Origin: Candidatus Freyarchaeota archaeon
Lineage (GTDB): Archaea; Asgardarchaeota; Jordiarchaeia; Jordiarchaeales; Jordiarchaeaceae
Assembly: GCA_030587365.1 (NCBI GenBank)
Contig: JAUQZE010000003.1
Span: 248,001-312,000, forward strand
Length of the DNA: 64,000 nucleotides
Direction of reading: 5' to 3'
Positions 27,315 to 36,311 of the stretch are shown one piece after another. The notes beneath the pieces were generated by a model, which was given only the letters and a program-made list of their open reading frames with translations, did not search any database and was not told where the DNA came from. A program made the position numbers and the translations under genes. The first letter of the stretch is position 1; each line of letters starts with the position of its first letter.

Positions 27315-28526
27315 ATGGCGGAAGGTGTCAAGGTCATCTCAATGACCTCTGAAAAACTACCATTTCGAAGTTCAGAAATGAACTATCAATTCATCCGCAC
27401 CTTGACCCATCCTTATGGTGGGGCTGAGTTCGGCGAGTGCTTTTACGCCGCGGAGCATACGAAGGACGGTGACCCAGAGAGCTGGGTAAAGGCATGGACT
27501 GAAGTCGCCGCTCGCGTCGAGGCACAAGCGGATGAGGCTCTGGCAAAGCGGCGTCGTCTTAGCGCTCGTGATAATTTCCTACGAGCATCCAACTATTATC
27601 GCGCCGCCGAGTTCTACGCGCCTTGGGATAACCCGCAGCATCACGAGGCATGGAAAAAAAGCCGCTCCTGTTTCCGGAGCGCCGCCGCTCTCTTCGATCC
27701 ACCTATTGAAATTCTCAAAATTCCCTTTGAGAGTAAGATATTGCCAGGTTACTTCCTACGCGCTAAGGGCAGCGGTGCTAAACATCCGACGCTCATAGTG
27801 CTCGGGGGATACGATAGCACCGGAGAGGAACTTTACTTCTTTATCGGAGCCGCGGCCACCTATAGGGGTTACAATGCTTTAATCGTTGAGGGACCAGGAC
27901 AGCGTGGAGTTATACACTCAGACCCTACCATGGTATTTAGACCGGATTACGAAATGCCGGTCAAAGCTGTGGTGGATTACGCCCTGACCCGACGGGAAAT
28001 AGATGGCAAACGTTTGGGACTAATAGGTTTCAGCTTCGGAGGTTATCTCGCTCCACGAGCTGCAGCATTTGAGAAACGCATCCGAGCATTAATAGCTAAT
28101 GCCCCCATTCTTAACTTTCGCCGCCTTGTATTAGGGGCGCTACCACTCCCCATCGAGAAGCTTTCCCCACCCGAGATGAATAAGCTTATTGAGACTGCAG
28201 CCAGCCAAAATCCAATGTTACGGGCGACTGTAGAGAATTTTCTCCGACCTATGGGAGCGAATACTCCTTGGGAGTACTTTGAACGTATATCCGATTACAC
28301 GGTAGAAGGATTAGAGAGCAATATCACGTGTCCAACACTTAGCTTGGTCAGTGTGGGAGAAGGAGAGGAGGCAGTGCTCCAGGCACGTCAATTTAATGAG
28401 AGACTCTCGTGTCCAAAAACACTACGCATCTTCACTGCAGAGGAAGGAGCCGACGGTCATTGCCAGGTCAACAACAGAAGCCTCATGTACCAAGTTATAT
28501 TTGACTGGCTGGATGAAGTAAAGTGA
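27315..28526 (+). CDS. Alpha/beta hydrolase (esterase/dipeptidase-like)
   Basis: 403 residues. A helical N-terminal domain of about 130 residues precedes an alpha/beta-hydrolase core with P-T-L-I-V-L-G-G-Y-D-S-T-G, the oxyanion region, the nucleophile elbow G-F-S-F-G-G (Ser in L-I-G-F-S-F-G-G-Y), and near the C terminus D-G-H-C-Q-V holding the likely catalytic His. The layout resembles the FrsA / 2,6-dihydroxypseudooxynicotine-hydrolase branch. AGGAGG at 27301-27306 suits the ATG at 27315 better than the one at 27309. Substrate unknown. Confidence 0.75.
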   Translation: MAEGVKVISMTSEKLPFRSSEMNYQFIRTLTHPYGGAEFGECFYAAEHTKDGDPESWVKAWTEVAARVEAQADEALAKRRRLSARDNFLRASNYYRAAEFYAPWDNPQHHEAWKKSRSCFRSAAALFDPPIEILKIPFESKILPGYFLRAKGSGAKHPTLIVLGGYDSTGEELYFFIGAAATYRGYNALIVEGPGQRGVIHSDPTMVFRPDYEMPVKAVVDYALTRREIDGKRLGLIGFSFGGYLAPRAAAFEKRIRALIANAPILNFRRLVLGALPLPIEKLSPPEMNKLIETAASQNPMLRATVENFLRPMGANTPWEYFERISDYTVEGLESNITCPTLSLVSVGEGEEAVLQARQFNERLSCPKTLRIFTAEEGADGHCQVNNRSLMYQVIFDWLDEVK

Positions 28527-29057
28527 TTTGTTAAGTAGAGATTGGGATTGCCGAGAAATAGTTAGTATTATGATCTGTGATGAATCTTTACATTGTGGAG
28601 TACCCTAAAAATTTGGGGATGAAAATAAAGAGGTTCTCCTCTTTACCTAAAAAATAGACAAACTTAATTTCACCTCTAATAGTAGGTGAGAAATGTTTTT
28701 AATCGTGGAACTATTAGTGACTTTAAATACCATTTTTATCATATTATTGGATGAGTTGGATTGAATAGCTTTAAGCTTATAGTTAAAGGAAAATAATATT
28801 TGTAATGCTGAGTGAGATGTGTAGTTGATGTGAGATACATATTTATGAATTGTTTAGCATAATTAGAAAAAAATATTTTTATATTAAATTGTTTGTTGTA
28901 AAAAGCTTTAAGATTTGGGAAATCTACCATATTATTGTGTAATTATTGTAAATTTCGCATAATACAAACACTTTTTATATCGAATTGTTATGATTATTAC
29001 CGTAAGTGTTGACGTCTTTGCTGTGAATTCAGAGCAAAACAGGAGAGATGGTACAGA
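28527..29057. other. AT-rich intergenic region before topoisomerase VI
   Basis: No plausible gene; a Phe/Tyr/Asn-rich minus-strand frame at 28739-28930 looks like an AT-bias artefact. The right end has the promoter of the topoisomerase VI operon. Confidence 0.5.
28971..28980 (+). promoter_or_regulatory. TATA box of the topoisomerase VI operon
   Basis: CTTTTTATAT, 78 bases before the top6B start, would give a leader of about 50 bases. The same ten bases stand before the ion transporter gene (41744-41753). Confidence 0.45.
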
Positions 29058-31022
29058 ATGTCGGAATCCGGTTCCAAAGGTGAAATCAAAGAAGGAAACA
29101 TAGCCCAATTTATGAGAAAGAGAACCCAGCTAGTAGGGTTCTCAATAGAGCGCCACAAACACACACAGTACGCCGCAGAGTTCCTAGATAATTCCCTTGA
29201 CGCTATTGAATCGGCTTATTGGAAGTTTAAACTCTTCAAGGATCTGAGCCCAGAAAGCCCCAAAATAGAATACCCACCTGTGCCTTGGAAAGAAAACGGG
29301 GGGAAAATTAAAGCTGCCACAATTACCGCTAGGTTAAAGGAGATACTCGACCCTCTGAAAGGTATAATAAATGATGACCCCGTCGCCATCATCATAATTC
29401 AGAAAGTTGAGAAGCCCGAGATACTACCCGACGATATTCAGGGCTCCGATATAGAGATGTACTCCTTTGAGGCTTTCGACAACGGGTCCGGGATACGCCC
29501 CGTAGATCTTGAAAAGTATGGAATATACTTAGCCTCAAGCAAAGCTGAAAAGTTAAGACAAACAAGGGGAAGCCAAGGTTTCGGAGCGCCCAGCGCTTTC
29601 AGCGACGCTCAAAACACCACAGGAAAACCCATCACTGTGATTAGTAAACACGTAAAGGAAAAGAATGGAGAACTCTCGGTTTTTTACACAACCGGTGAGA
29701 ATAAGAAAAAGTACACCATAGAGCCCACAGGAGTTCGTGTTTCTTTCAAGAACGAAACCAGCGAGTTTTCCTTAAAGCATGGAACCTACGTGCAACTCTG
29801 GTATCTAAACGTTAAATACATTAGAGGTTATGCTGATGATTACATCCGCCAAACCGCGCTCCTAAACAGCCACGTGACACTTATCTTTGTAGATCCCAAT
29901 GGGGAGGTGGCAATCTATCCAAGACGGGTTTCGATTTTCCCCAAGGAACCCGTTTACACGGAACCCCATCCTGAGTCCACAAGTATAGGTGATTTTCAGG
30001 AGTTAATTAGGAACACAAAGGCTTCCAGAGTGGTTGATTTTCTCACCACATCTTTCTGCAGAATAGGGGGCAAAAGGGCCAAGGATATAATTGAAAACGC
30101 TAACGTTGGACTCCGGTCTAAAATAAGCCCCAACTCACATGTCAAGAAGCTGAGTGACGACCAGATAAACGCACTCTATAGGTCCTTCATAAGTATGAAA
30201 TATCCTTCGCCTCCCGTAGACACCGTTGTACCCGTTGGAAAAGAGGTGCTTCAAGAGGTTATAAAAAAGAACCTCAATGCGGAGTTTGTGGAGGCGGTTA
30301 CCCGCACCCCCACGAGCAGTAAGGGCTTAGCCTTCGTGGTGGAGGTAGCTATCGCCTACGATCCGAATAACACTTCCATGAACGATTTTGGGAACGGAGT
30401 TCTAAGCCGATTCACGAACCGCACCCCAAAACTCAGGGACAACTCAGACTGCGCAATATGGAAGGCGGCGGCGAGCGTAAACTGGAAAAACTATAAGCTT
30501 GACAGGGCGGAAAACGGACTACCCCGCGGCCCCGTGAAGCTCTTTGTCAACGTTAGCGGTCCGTTTGTACACGTTATGTTCAAGGCCCAGAGCAAACAGG
30601 CTCTAGCCGCGGACGATATACTAGTTAGAGAGATTAAGCTCGCTCTTGAGGAGCTGGGTAGAAAGCTCAAGACGCATATAACAAAGGGAGAAATCGAAAG
30701 CCGAAAGATGCAGAGAGCAAAGCTACTACTGGAGCACTCGATAGTCTTCGCCAAGTCTCTAGTTGCCATAGAGCAAACCGATCCCGAATTAGAAGTCAAA
30801 CCCACGTACGAAGAAGTGTACAAAAATATTGAAGCAATGGTAACCTCAACCGAAAGAAAAATATCACGACAAGAAAAAAAGTCCCAGCAGACACAAACAC
30901 AAACAAAATCTAAAGCCAAAGCAAAGACCAAGACTACACCCAAACTCGAACCATCACCCGAAAACATACCTACTCCCGAAAAAGTCCATAGCGAGGGATT
31001 AACTGAAGCAGCCAAAATATGA
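29058..31022 (+). CDS. top6B: DNA topoisomerase VI subunit B
   Basis: 654 residues. GHKL ATPase of the type IIB topoisomerase, which drives DNA strand passage and relaxation of supercoils. N-box E-F-L-D-N-S-L-D-A at 41-49 (Asn45 binds Mg), D-N-G-S-G at 141-145, and the lid R-G-S-Q-G-F-G-A at 170-177. A helix-two-turn-helix and transducer domain follow, and A-R-A-E-N-G-L-P-R-G style phrases lie near residue 490. The C terminus is a low-complexity Gln/Thr/Lys/Ala/Pro tail (about 610-645). ATG start behind GGAGAG. top6A follows after 23 bases. Confidence 0.95.
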   Translation: MSESGSKGEIKEGNIAQFMRKRTQLVGFSIERHKHTQYAAEFLDNSLDAIESAYWKFKLFKDLSPESPKIEYPPVPWKENGGKIKAATITARLKEILDPLKGIINDDPVAIIIIQKVEKPEILPDDIQGSDIEMYSFEAFDNGSGIRPVDLEKYGIYLASSKAEKLRQTRGSQGFGAPSAFSDAQNTTGKPITVISKHVKEKNGELSVFYTTGENKKKYTIEPTGVRVSFKNETSEFSLKHGTYVQLWYLNVKYIRGYADDYIRQTALLNSHVTLIFVDPNGEVAIYPRRVSIFPKEPVYTEPHPESTSIGDFQELIRNTKASRVVDFLTTSFCRIGGKRAKDIIENANVGLRSKISPNSHVKKLSDDQINALYRSFISMKYPSPPVDTVVPVGKEVLQEVIKKNLNAEFVEAVTRTPTSSKGLAFVVEVAIAYDPNNTSMNDFGNGVLSRFTNRTPKLRDNSDCAIWKAAASVNWKNYKLDRAENGLPRGPVKLFVNVSGPFVHVMFKAQSKQALAADDILVREIKLALEELGRKLKTHITKGEIESRKMQRAKLLLEHSIVFAKSLVAIEQTDPELEVKPTYEEVYKNIEAMVTSTERKISRQEKKSQQTQTQTKSKAKAKTKTTPKLEPSPENIPTPEKVHSEGLTEAAKI

Positions 31023-31045
31023 GTCAATAGGGGAGAGAATATCAA

Positions 31046-32245
31046 TTGCCAAAGGCTAAGACTAAGACTGAAAAAGTAGAGAAGTTTGAACTCGATCTGG
31101 AAAAAGTGAGGAAACTTAAGGAAAAAATGAGTGAAAAAAAGAAATCAAGGTTCAAGCCACCAAAAGGTGCGGTTATTGTTGAGGAATTACCCACAGAAGA
31201 GATTCACAAAAAGATTCATGAGACATCACGCGAACTCTTATTACAGGTCGAGAAAAAAATGCCCCCAGTAATGGAAATACCGCAGAGAGGGGGAGACAAT
31301 ATAATATATGATGAGGAGAGTGACCTGCTGCTTCTCGGAGAGGGTAAGAGTTCTCGCTCACTTCTAAGCCTAGCCACTTCATCAGATGTTGCGAGAACCA
31401 TGAGAGTGCTTGAAATAATACACACCCTTGTGGAGAGGGACATTCACGCCACGAAGCGTGAAATCTTCTACAATGATGTTAATCTCTTCAAAGACCAGCT
31501 CTACAGCGACAAAATCATAGATGATATTCCGCCTCTTCTTAGTACCACCCGTGACTCCACACATGTGGTGGCAAGTGCTAAGGGAATGGCTATAGGTAGA
31601 CTCGTCATAAGAGACAGCGGAGACACCATAGACCTTACAAAGCTAGGAAGCGGCGGTTGGTCGATTACACCCTTCCTGGACAAAATCAAAATAGTAGAAA
31701 GTGATGCAGATTTCATACTCGTCGTCGAAAAGGACGCCGCACTTATTCGGCTGAGTGAAGCAAGGTGGTGGAATAAAGTCCCCTGCATCATAATAACCGG
31801 AAAGGGATCCGCAGACATAGCCACGAGAAGCTTCCTCAGAAAAATGGTAAAAACACTCAAAATCCCAGCCTTCGCATTGATGGATAGCGACCCCTACGGT
31901 ATGTACATATACAGTGTTTATCTTAGAGGCAGTAAACGCCTCAGCTACGAATCACCCTTCCTCGCAACCCCAGAGTTGAAGCTACTCGGTGTCTTAAGTA
32001 AGGATCTTGACAAATATAATATTCCCAAGGAGTGCTGGCTCAAGATGACGGATAAGGACATTAAACGTGCCAAGGAGATGCTCAAAGAGCCCTTCGTTCA
32101 AAAGAATGAGCAGTGGACCGAGGACCTCAAACTCATGATAGAGCTGAAAAGGAAGGCGGAGATTCAGGCTCTAAGCAGCCACGGATTCGAATACCTAACC
32201 GAAACCTACCTGCCTCAAAAACTCTCAACTGGAGACTGGTTTTAA
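31046..32245 (+). CDS. top6A: DNA topoisomerase VI subunit A
   Basis: 399 residues. Spo11-related DNA-cleaving subunit. The winged-helix domain has T-K-R-E-I-F-Y with Tyr142 as the nucleophile expected to form the 5'-phosphotyrosyl link. The Toprim domain has Glu228 (V-V-E-K-D) and D-S-D-P-Y-G (Asp280, Asp282). A Lys/Glu-rich extension of about 45 residues precedes the fold. TTG start behind GGGGAGAG, directly after top6B, in one operon with it. Confidence 0.95.
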   Translation: MPKAKTKTEKVEKFELDLEKVRKLKEKMSEKKKSRFKPPKGAVIVEELPTEEIHKKIHETSRELLLQVEKKMPPVMEIPQRGGDNIIYDEESDLLLLGEGKSSRSLLSLATSSDVARTMRVLEIIHTLVERDIHATKREIFYNDVNLFKDQLYSDKIIDDIPPLLSTTRDSTHVVASAKGMAIGRLVIRDSGDTIDLTKLGSGGWSITPFLDKIKIVESDADFILVVEKDAALIRLSEARWWNKVPCIIITGKGSADIATRSFLRKMVKTLKIPAFALMDSDPYGMYIYSVYLRGSKRLSYESPFLATPELKLLGVLSKDLDKYNIPKECWLKMTDKDIKRAKEMLKEPFVQKNEQWTEDLKLMIELKRKAEIQALSSHGFEYLTETYLPQKLSTGDWF

Positions 32246-32546
32246 AAATTATTCCATCAGCCGCCTTAGCGTAGAATTTTTCAGAATTCCGCCCTAATGC
32301 TTTAACCGCATACATACCTAGGCAGTGATAGAGGGATTAATTTATGGATTTCTGAGCCCAGTTTCTTAAATTATTCTAAATTCCTCTCCGCCTTAAAAGA
32401 GGGAGTTCCTTTGAGGCTTTTGGTGATTTAATTTTTTCTAAAACGTTTTTGGAAAGTATTCTAAAAATTGCAGATTCAAGTAGATTTATTAAATTGCACA
32501 TGGTTCTATTATTTGAAGGGCTTATATTGGGGAGTTGTAGTGTAAT
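32246..32546. other. Intergenic region, nothing seen
   Basis: T-rich spacer between top6A and the HEAT-repeat gene with no convincing frame. GGGGAG at about 32529 is the likely ribosome site of the next gene. Confidence 0.4.
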
Positions 32547-33407
32547 ATGGAAAATACAAAAGATAATTTTGTAATTGTTCTGGAGCGATGGGTCTATAAT
32601 TTTCTGGAGGACTACGGGAAAGGTAAAAGGGAAGCATTGGATAAGATAATAGAGTTACTTTCAATTGAAAATGATAAACGGAGTTTAAGTTTCTTTGAGT
32701 TCTTAGTAAGAATTGGTGAGCCGGTCGTTAAACCTCTGATAGAAGCATTGGTGGTTTGCCGAAATCAGGCCAGTTTACCGCTGATAGAAGCCCTAGGGGA
32801 GATTGGAGACCCCCGAGCCATTTACATGCTGGCAAACAAACTAAAAGATAAGGATTTACGGGTGCGTGGTGGAGCAGCCCTAGCTTTAGGGAAGATTAAG
32901 CATCCAAAAGCGGTAAAAGTCTTAACCCGGGCACTCAGGGACAAAAACTTCGCCGTAAGGAGGAACGCTGCACGGGCCCTTGGAGAAATAAAAAGCAGAG
33001 AGGCTACAGATGCCCTGATAAAAGCGCTCGGAGACAAGGACTGGCAGGTACGCAGTACTGCGGCTTGGGCTCTGGGAGAAATAAAGAACCCCGAAGCCGT
33101 AATGCCCCTGACAAAGAGATTAAAGGACAAGGATAGAGAGGTTGTCATCAAGACCATAGACGCTCTGAGAGCCATAGGAGACCCCCGAGCCACGCAAGCC
33201 CTAATGGAGACCCTCAATGAGAGAGGCGAAATACGCTACAAGGCGGTCTGGGCTCTAGGAGAAATAAAAGATCCCACAGCGGCGGAACCCCTAACTAAAG
33301 CGTTAAAGGACCCGGATTGGAGAGTGCAGAAGAAGGCTGGCTGGGCGTTAAAAAGGATAGCGGGCGAGGAAGAAGAGGAAAAAAGGGAGCCGAATATAGA
33401 GTTTTAA
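32547..33407 (+). CDS. HEAT-repeat (PBS lyase-like) protein
   Basis: 286 residues, a soluble alpha-solenoid made of about seven repeats of 31 residues: A-L-G-E-I-G-D-P-R-A, A-L-G-K-I-K-H-P-K-A, A-L-G-E-I-K-S-R-E-A and so on, each with D-x-x-V/W-x-V-R before it. Such proteins are scaffolds; no catalytic residue is visible. It follows topoisomerase VI by 300 bases but has its own AT-rich upstream region. The repeats resemble the cytoplasmic tail of the membrane protein at 8472-9875. Confidence 0.8.
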   Translation: MENTKDNFVIVLERWVYNFLEDYGKGKREALDKIIELLSIENDKRSLSFFEFLVRIGEPVVKPLIEALVVCRNQASLPLIEALGEIGDPRAIYMLANKLKDKDLRVRGGAALALGKIKHPKAVKVLTRALRDKNFAVRRNAARALGEIKSREATDALIKALGDKDWQVRSTAAWALGEIKNPEAVMPLTKRLKDKDREVVIKTIDALRAIGDPRATQALMETLNERGEIRYKAVWALGEIKDPTAAEPLTKALKDPDWRVQKKAGWALKRIAGEEEEEKREPNIEF

Positions 33408-33800
33408 AAAAGAATATCCTAGTCGCAACAGCCCTTTTTCTTTATCACACGACTGGTGTAAAGGGTTTAAAAATATTAAATTTAGATATAAAGTGTGTTT
33501 TATATAATGAAAAAATAAAAAATTTTGTTTCAATATTTTAGAATAGTGTTATTTTTTAGTTTTCGATAAAAAAATTTATTTAATTTTTTAAATTATATTA
33601 GAGTAGTGCTTGAAAATGAAGCGTTACCGAGCCAGAATAACAGAGTATTCGTTTAACAAAATTGTGGAAGCCCGCATTTTATGTTCATATATGCTGGATG
33701 AGAGATCTTGCTGAATCATCTAGACCGCATTTACTTGGGGATTTCTAGTTTCGATCTCTGAGGATTTTATGGGTGAGTCTCTGGTAAGGGGGTTAAAGGA
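33408..33800. other. AT-rich intergenic region
   Basis: Contains long A/T tracts, a T-run that may end the HEAT gene transcript (33541-33580), and a 32-codon frame from ATG 33616 without ribosome site. Nothing else seen. Confidence 0.4.
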
Positions 33801-34064
33801 ATGATAGAGATCGTTCTTGATAGTCTGAAGAGGCTCATATCCGATACAGAGGCTAAATCTTTCAAAGATATTGATGGACACTTTAGCGACTGTTGGGAGG
33901 AATTCTTTACGAAGGAGAGGGATACCAACATTCCGCCAGATGTTCTATTAAGAAATCGTGAAATCCTAGAAGAGTTAGTGGTCGCCGTTCAAGCCTTTCA
34001 AGCTAAATCTATAGGCTTGGAGAGACTGAACCGGATAAAATCCAAGCTACTCAAAGAAAAATAG
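33801..34064 (+). CDS. Small helical protein, unknown
   Basis: 87 residues, charged, predicted all-helical, one Cys and two Trp-free halves with R-N-R-E-I-L-E-E-L-V-V-A-V-Q-A-F-Q near the middle. AAAGGA lies just before the ATG. No family recognised. It converges with the actin/VWA/macroglobulin operon, whose last gene ends 300 bases away. Confidence 0.45.
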   Translation: MIEIVLDSLKRLISDTEAKSFKDIDGHFSDCWEEFFTKERDTNIPPDVLLRNREILEELVVAVQAFQAKSIGLERLNRIKSKLLKEK

Positions 34065-34362
34065 TAAGAGAAGACTAATCCCTCAAAAATTCTAAGGAGG
34101 CTGATACTCGGAATATGAGCACTTCTCTTATAAGAGAGTGAGTAAAAAAATAAACAAATTCAAAATATGAGAAAAAGTTCAAAAACGAAAAAAGAAATTT
34201 AAACTCCTCTACTTTTTCCTTTTGAGTGCTAGCGCTTGTTCTTCAAGATGCAGTTTACCTTGCAGTAGAAATAAATATGATTGAGGATTTAATTGGTTTT
34301 TATCAGTTTTGAGCCAAGAGAAACCGCTAATCTATAGTGATAGGTGGCAGCTCACACTGGTG

Positions 34363-35271
34363 TTAGGTGGGACTGGGTTTGGCGTGAACGATTGCTGGAT
34401 TTTCGTAGTATTCCTTTCGGGTTATCCAGTATTTTGAGGGATACTGTACGTGTTTGAGGACGCCGATGGTTGAGGCTCCGATCCACGCGGAGTACGGGGA
34501 CTCCTGCTGTCTTATCTTGACCGGGAAGGTTGCTAGTTTTTCTATTTCCCGTTTCAATCGGTCCTTCATCCCGGGGAGTATTTCTGATCCCGATAGAATT
34601 ATTTTCCCCGCTATTAGTTCTCTGATGCTTTCATCTAGTTTCATGAGAGTGTCGTATATCTCCACATCTAGCGGTTTGGATTCCGAGTCTATCAATCCGG
34701 GTTTGAAGTATAGTTCTGGTGCCATAAACAATTCTTTTCTCAGGATGAGGGTTTCTCCGTCTGGTAACACATATGTTTTTTCGCAGGTTTCCTTTTCGGG
34801 TTCGAGTACCACGTAGCAGAGCTTTTCTTTGATATCCTTTACTATTAACTTCTCAGCGCTGGTGGTGAATCTGTATCCCGCACCTCTGAGGAGTTTTAAC
34901 AGGTGTTGCGCTACTCCGCCTAGTGATAGCCTTTTTATACCATGGCTTATGGGCATGGAGTCGTATACCGGTACTATGTTGGCTGAGGTATCCAGCCTAA
35001 CATCCAGTCCGCTCTTCTCCCCAGCGCAGACTAAATCCGCCACGGCAGTGTCCACGATAAGTAGAGCCGGGATATTGAATATTTCAAATAGGATTTCGCA
35101 TAGTTTTTCACGCTGCGTACGCGCGGTGAGGGGTGGTTCCAAAATTATTAACGGATGATCTGATGGATCCATACGCATTTCATTGTAAAAGAGATAATGG
35201 ATTATTTTTTCTAGTGCAACATAGTCCTCAATTACATCGTCGACTATGGGGTAGGAACCTTTAAGAACCAT
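34363..35271 (-). CDS. C-terminal part of a split actin-family protein
   Basis: 302 residues that align with eukaryotic/Asgard-type actin from about residue 64 to the end. Compared from memory: V-A-L-E-K-I-I-H-Y-L-F-Y-N-E-M-R (18-33), H-P-L-I-I-L-E-P-P-L (39-48), the F-E-I-F-N-I-P-A block (62-69), Y-R-F-T-T-S-A-E then V-K-D-I-K-E-K-L-C-Y-V (133-154), L-P-D-G-E-T (169-174), W-I-G-A-S (263-267) and the ending I-V-H-A-K. The phosphate-1 loop and subdomain 2 are absent; they occur instead in residues 846-902 of the first gene of this operon. The phosphate-2 loop reads D-T-S-A-N (94-98) where actin has D-S-G-D-G, and the adenosine loop L-S-G-S-E-I-L-P-G is one residue short, so nucleotide binding is doubtful. 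ATG start seven bases after AGGAGGTGA, which overlaps the VWA stop. Confidence 0.88.
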   Translation of the reverse strand: MVLKGSYPIVDDVIEDYVALEKIIHYLFYNEMRMDPSDHPLIILEPPLTARTQREKLCEILFEIFNIPALLIVDTAVADLVCAGEKSGLDVRLDTSANIVPVYDSMPISHGIKRLSLGGVAQHLLKLLRGAGYRFTTSAEKLIVKDIKEKLCYVVLEPEKETCEKTYVLPDGETLILRKELFMAPELYFKPGLIDSESKPLDVEIYDTLMKLDESIRELIAGKIILSGSEILPGMKDRLKREIEKLATFPVKIRQQESPYSAWIGASTIGVLKHVQYPSKYWITRKEYYENPAIVHAKPSPT

Positions 35272-35278
35272 TCATTAT

Positions 35279-36295
35279 TCACCTCCTAATTTTTTGGAGT
35301 AGCTCTTTTTTGCTTCCCGTGAGTTTCTCTTTTGCCTCTAAATCCAGAATGTAGTCTTCAGCAAGTCCCACTTGGCTTAGTGCTATGGCTACAATGAGGT
35401 CTGGGAGGTCGTCATAGTTTCGCAGCTCAAAAAGGTCTGCTTGAGTAAGATTAGAGATTTGACTCCAGATGTCCTTAGTAGCAGGGTCGCTTCCGCAGAG
35501 CACTGTATAAACTTTTACCTCATTATACGCCAGTTTTTTTGTTTCCTCTTCCCAGTCAAGGTTCTTGGCACACTCTTTGGGTGTGTGTGGGGGGGCGTCT
35601 CCTATTATAATTGCCACTCTCTTGGCTAACTCCCATTCATAACCTTTCTCGAGATAGTTGAGGGCGTCCTCCACAGCTTCTGGGGCATCGCCTCCACCAT
35701 TAGGAGTCCACTCCTTTATGAAGGATATCAGCTCTTTGTGTTCGGATGTGAAGGGATGAGCCTTGAGTAGGTAGGAGCTTCCCTCATCACAGTGATCTCG
35801 GTATGTGAGTGCCCCGACGCGTACACCGGGAATTTTTTCGGATAGCTGATAGAGCATTTCAGCGATCTTACTCTTGATGGATTCTAGGGCTCCTCCCATG
35901 GAACCCGTTGAGTCGGTTACAATGACCAGTTCTAACATGCTCAGAGAACCTATCTTTTCCTGTATCTGTTTAGCCAAGTCGGTTTTATTGGATGACTCCA
36001 TGAGGGTTAAGGCGCGCTGGTAGGCTCGCAGTACGTAGCCCATCTTCTTTAGGGATTCGAATTCTTCCGCTGCTCTAATCATTGTTTTTCCCGATTCCTC
36101 GATTTCTCCCTGTTTTTCTTGGAGCGCTGCGATGCTTACGAGTGTCAGAGATGCTTGGAGGTTCAGCCCGGCTTTGAGGAATGTTTCGCGTAGCTCCTGG
36201 TAGCCGTTTATAGCGGCTTTCCATTCTTTCTTTCCCATTTTTCCACGAATCGCTTCCGAAAGTTTTTCGACCTTATATTCTATTTCTTTTAGCAT
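35279..36295 (-). CDS. VWA-domain protein with helical N-terminal region
   Basis: 338 residues, no signal peptide or membrane segment. Residues 1-115 are amphipathic helices in a TPR-like pattern (A-A-L-Q-E-K-Q-G-E-I-E-E, A-Y-Q-R-A-L-T-L). Residues 120-310 are a von Willebrand factor A domain with a MIDAS start D-S-T-G-S-M-G (128-134; T in place of the common S), L-T-Y-R-D and I-I-G-D-A-P-P-H. VWA domains bind protein ligands through Mg. It sits between the macroglobulin-like gene (16 bases upstream, own AAAGGAGG site) and the actin part (coupled), so it probably joins the two in one complex. Confidence 0.8.
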   Translation of the reverse strand: MLKEIEYKVEKLSEAIRGKMGKKEWKAAINGYQELRETFLKAGLNLQASLTLVSIAALQEKQGEIEESGKTMIRAAEEFESLKKMGYVLRAYQRALTLMESSNKTDLAKQIQEKIGSLSMLELVIVTDSTGSMGGALESIKSKIAEMLYQLSEKIPGVRVGALTYRDHCDEGSSYLLKAHPFTSEHKELISFIKEWTPNGGGDAPEAVEDALNYLEKGYEWELAKRVAIIIGDAPPHTPKECAKNLDWEEETKKLAYNEVKVYTVLCGSDPATKDIWSQISNLTQADLFELRNYDDLPDLIVAIALSQVGLAEDYILDLEAKEKLTGSKKELLQKIRR

Positions 36296-36311
36296 TAATC
36301 ATTCCTCCTTT

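Noticed and set aside
28739..28930. 63-residue minus-strand frame
   Set aside because: Composition dominated by Phe, Tyr, Asn and Thr as expected from random AT-rich DNA.
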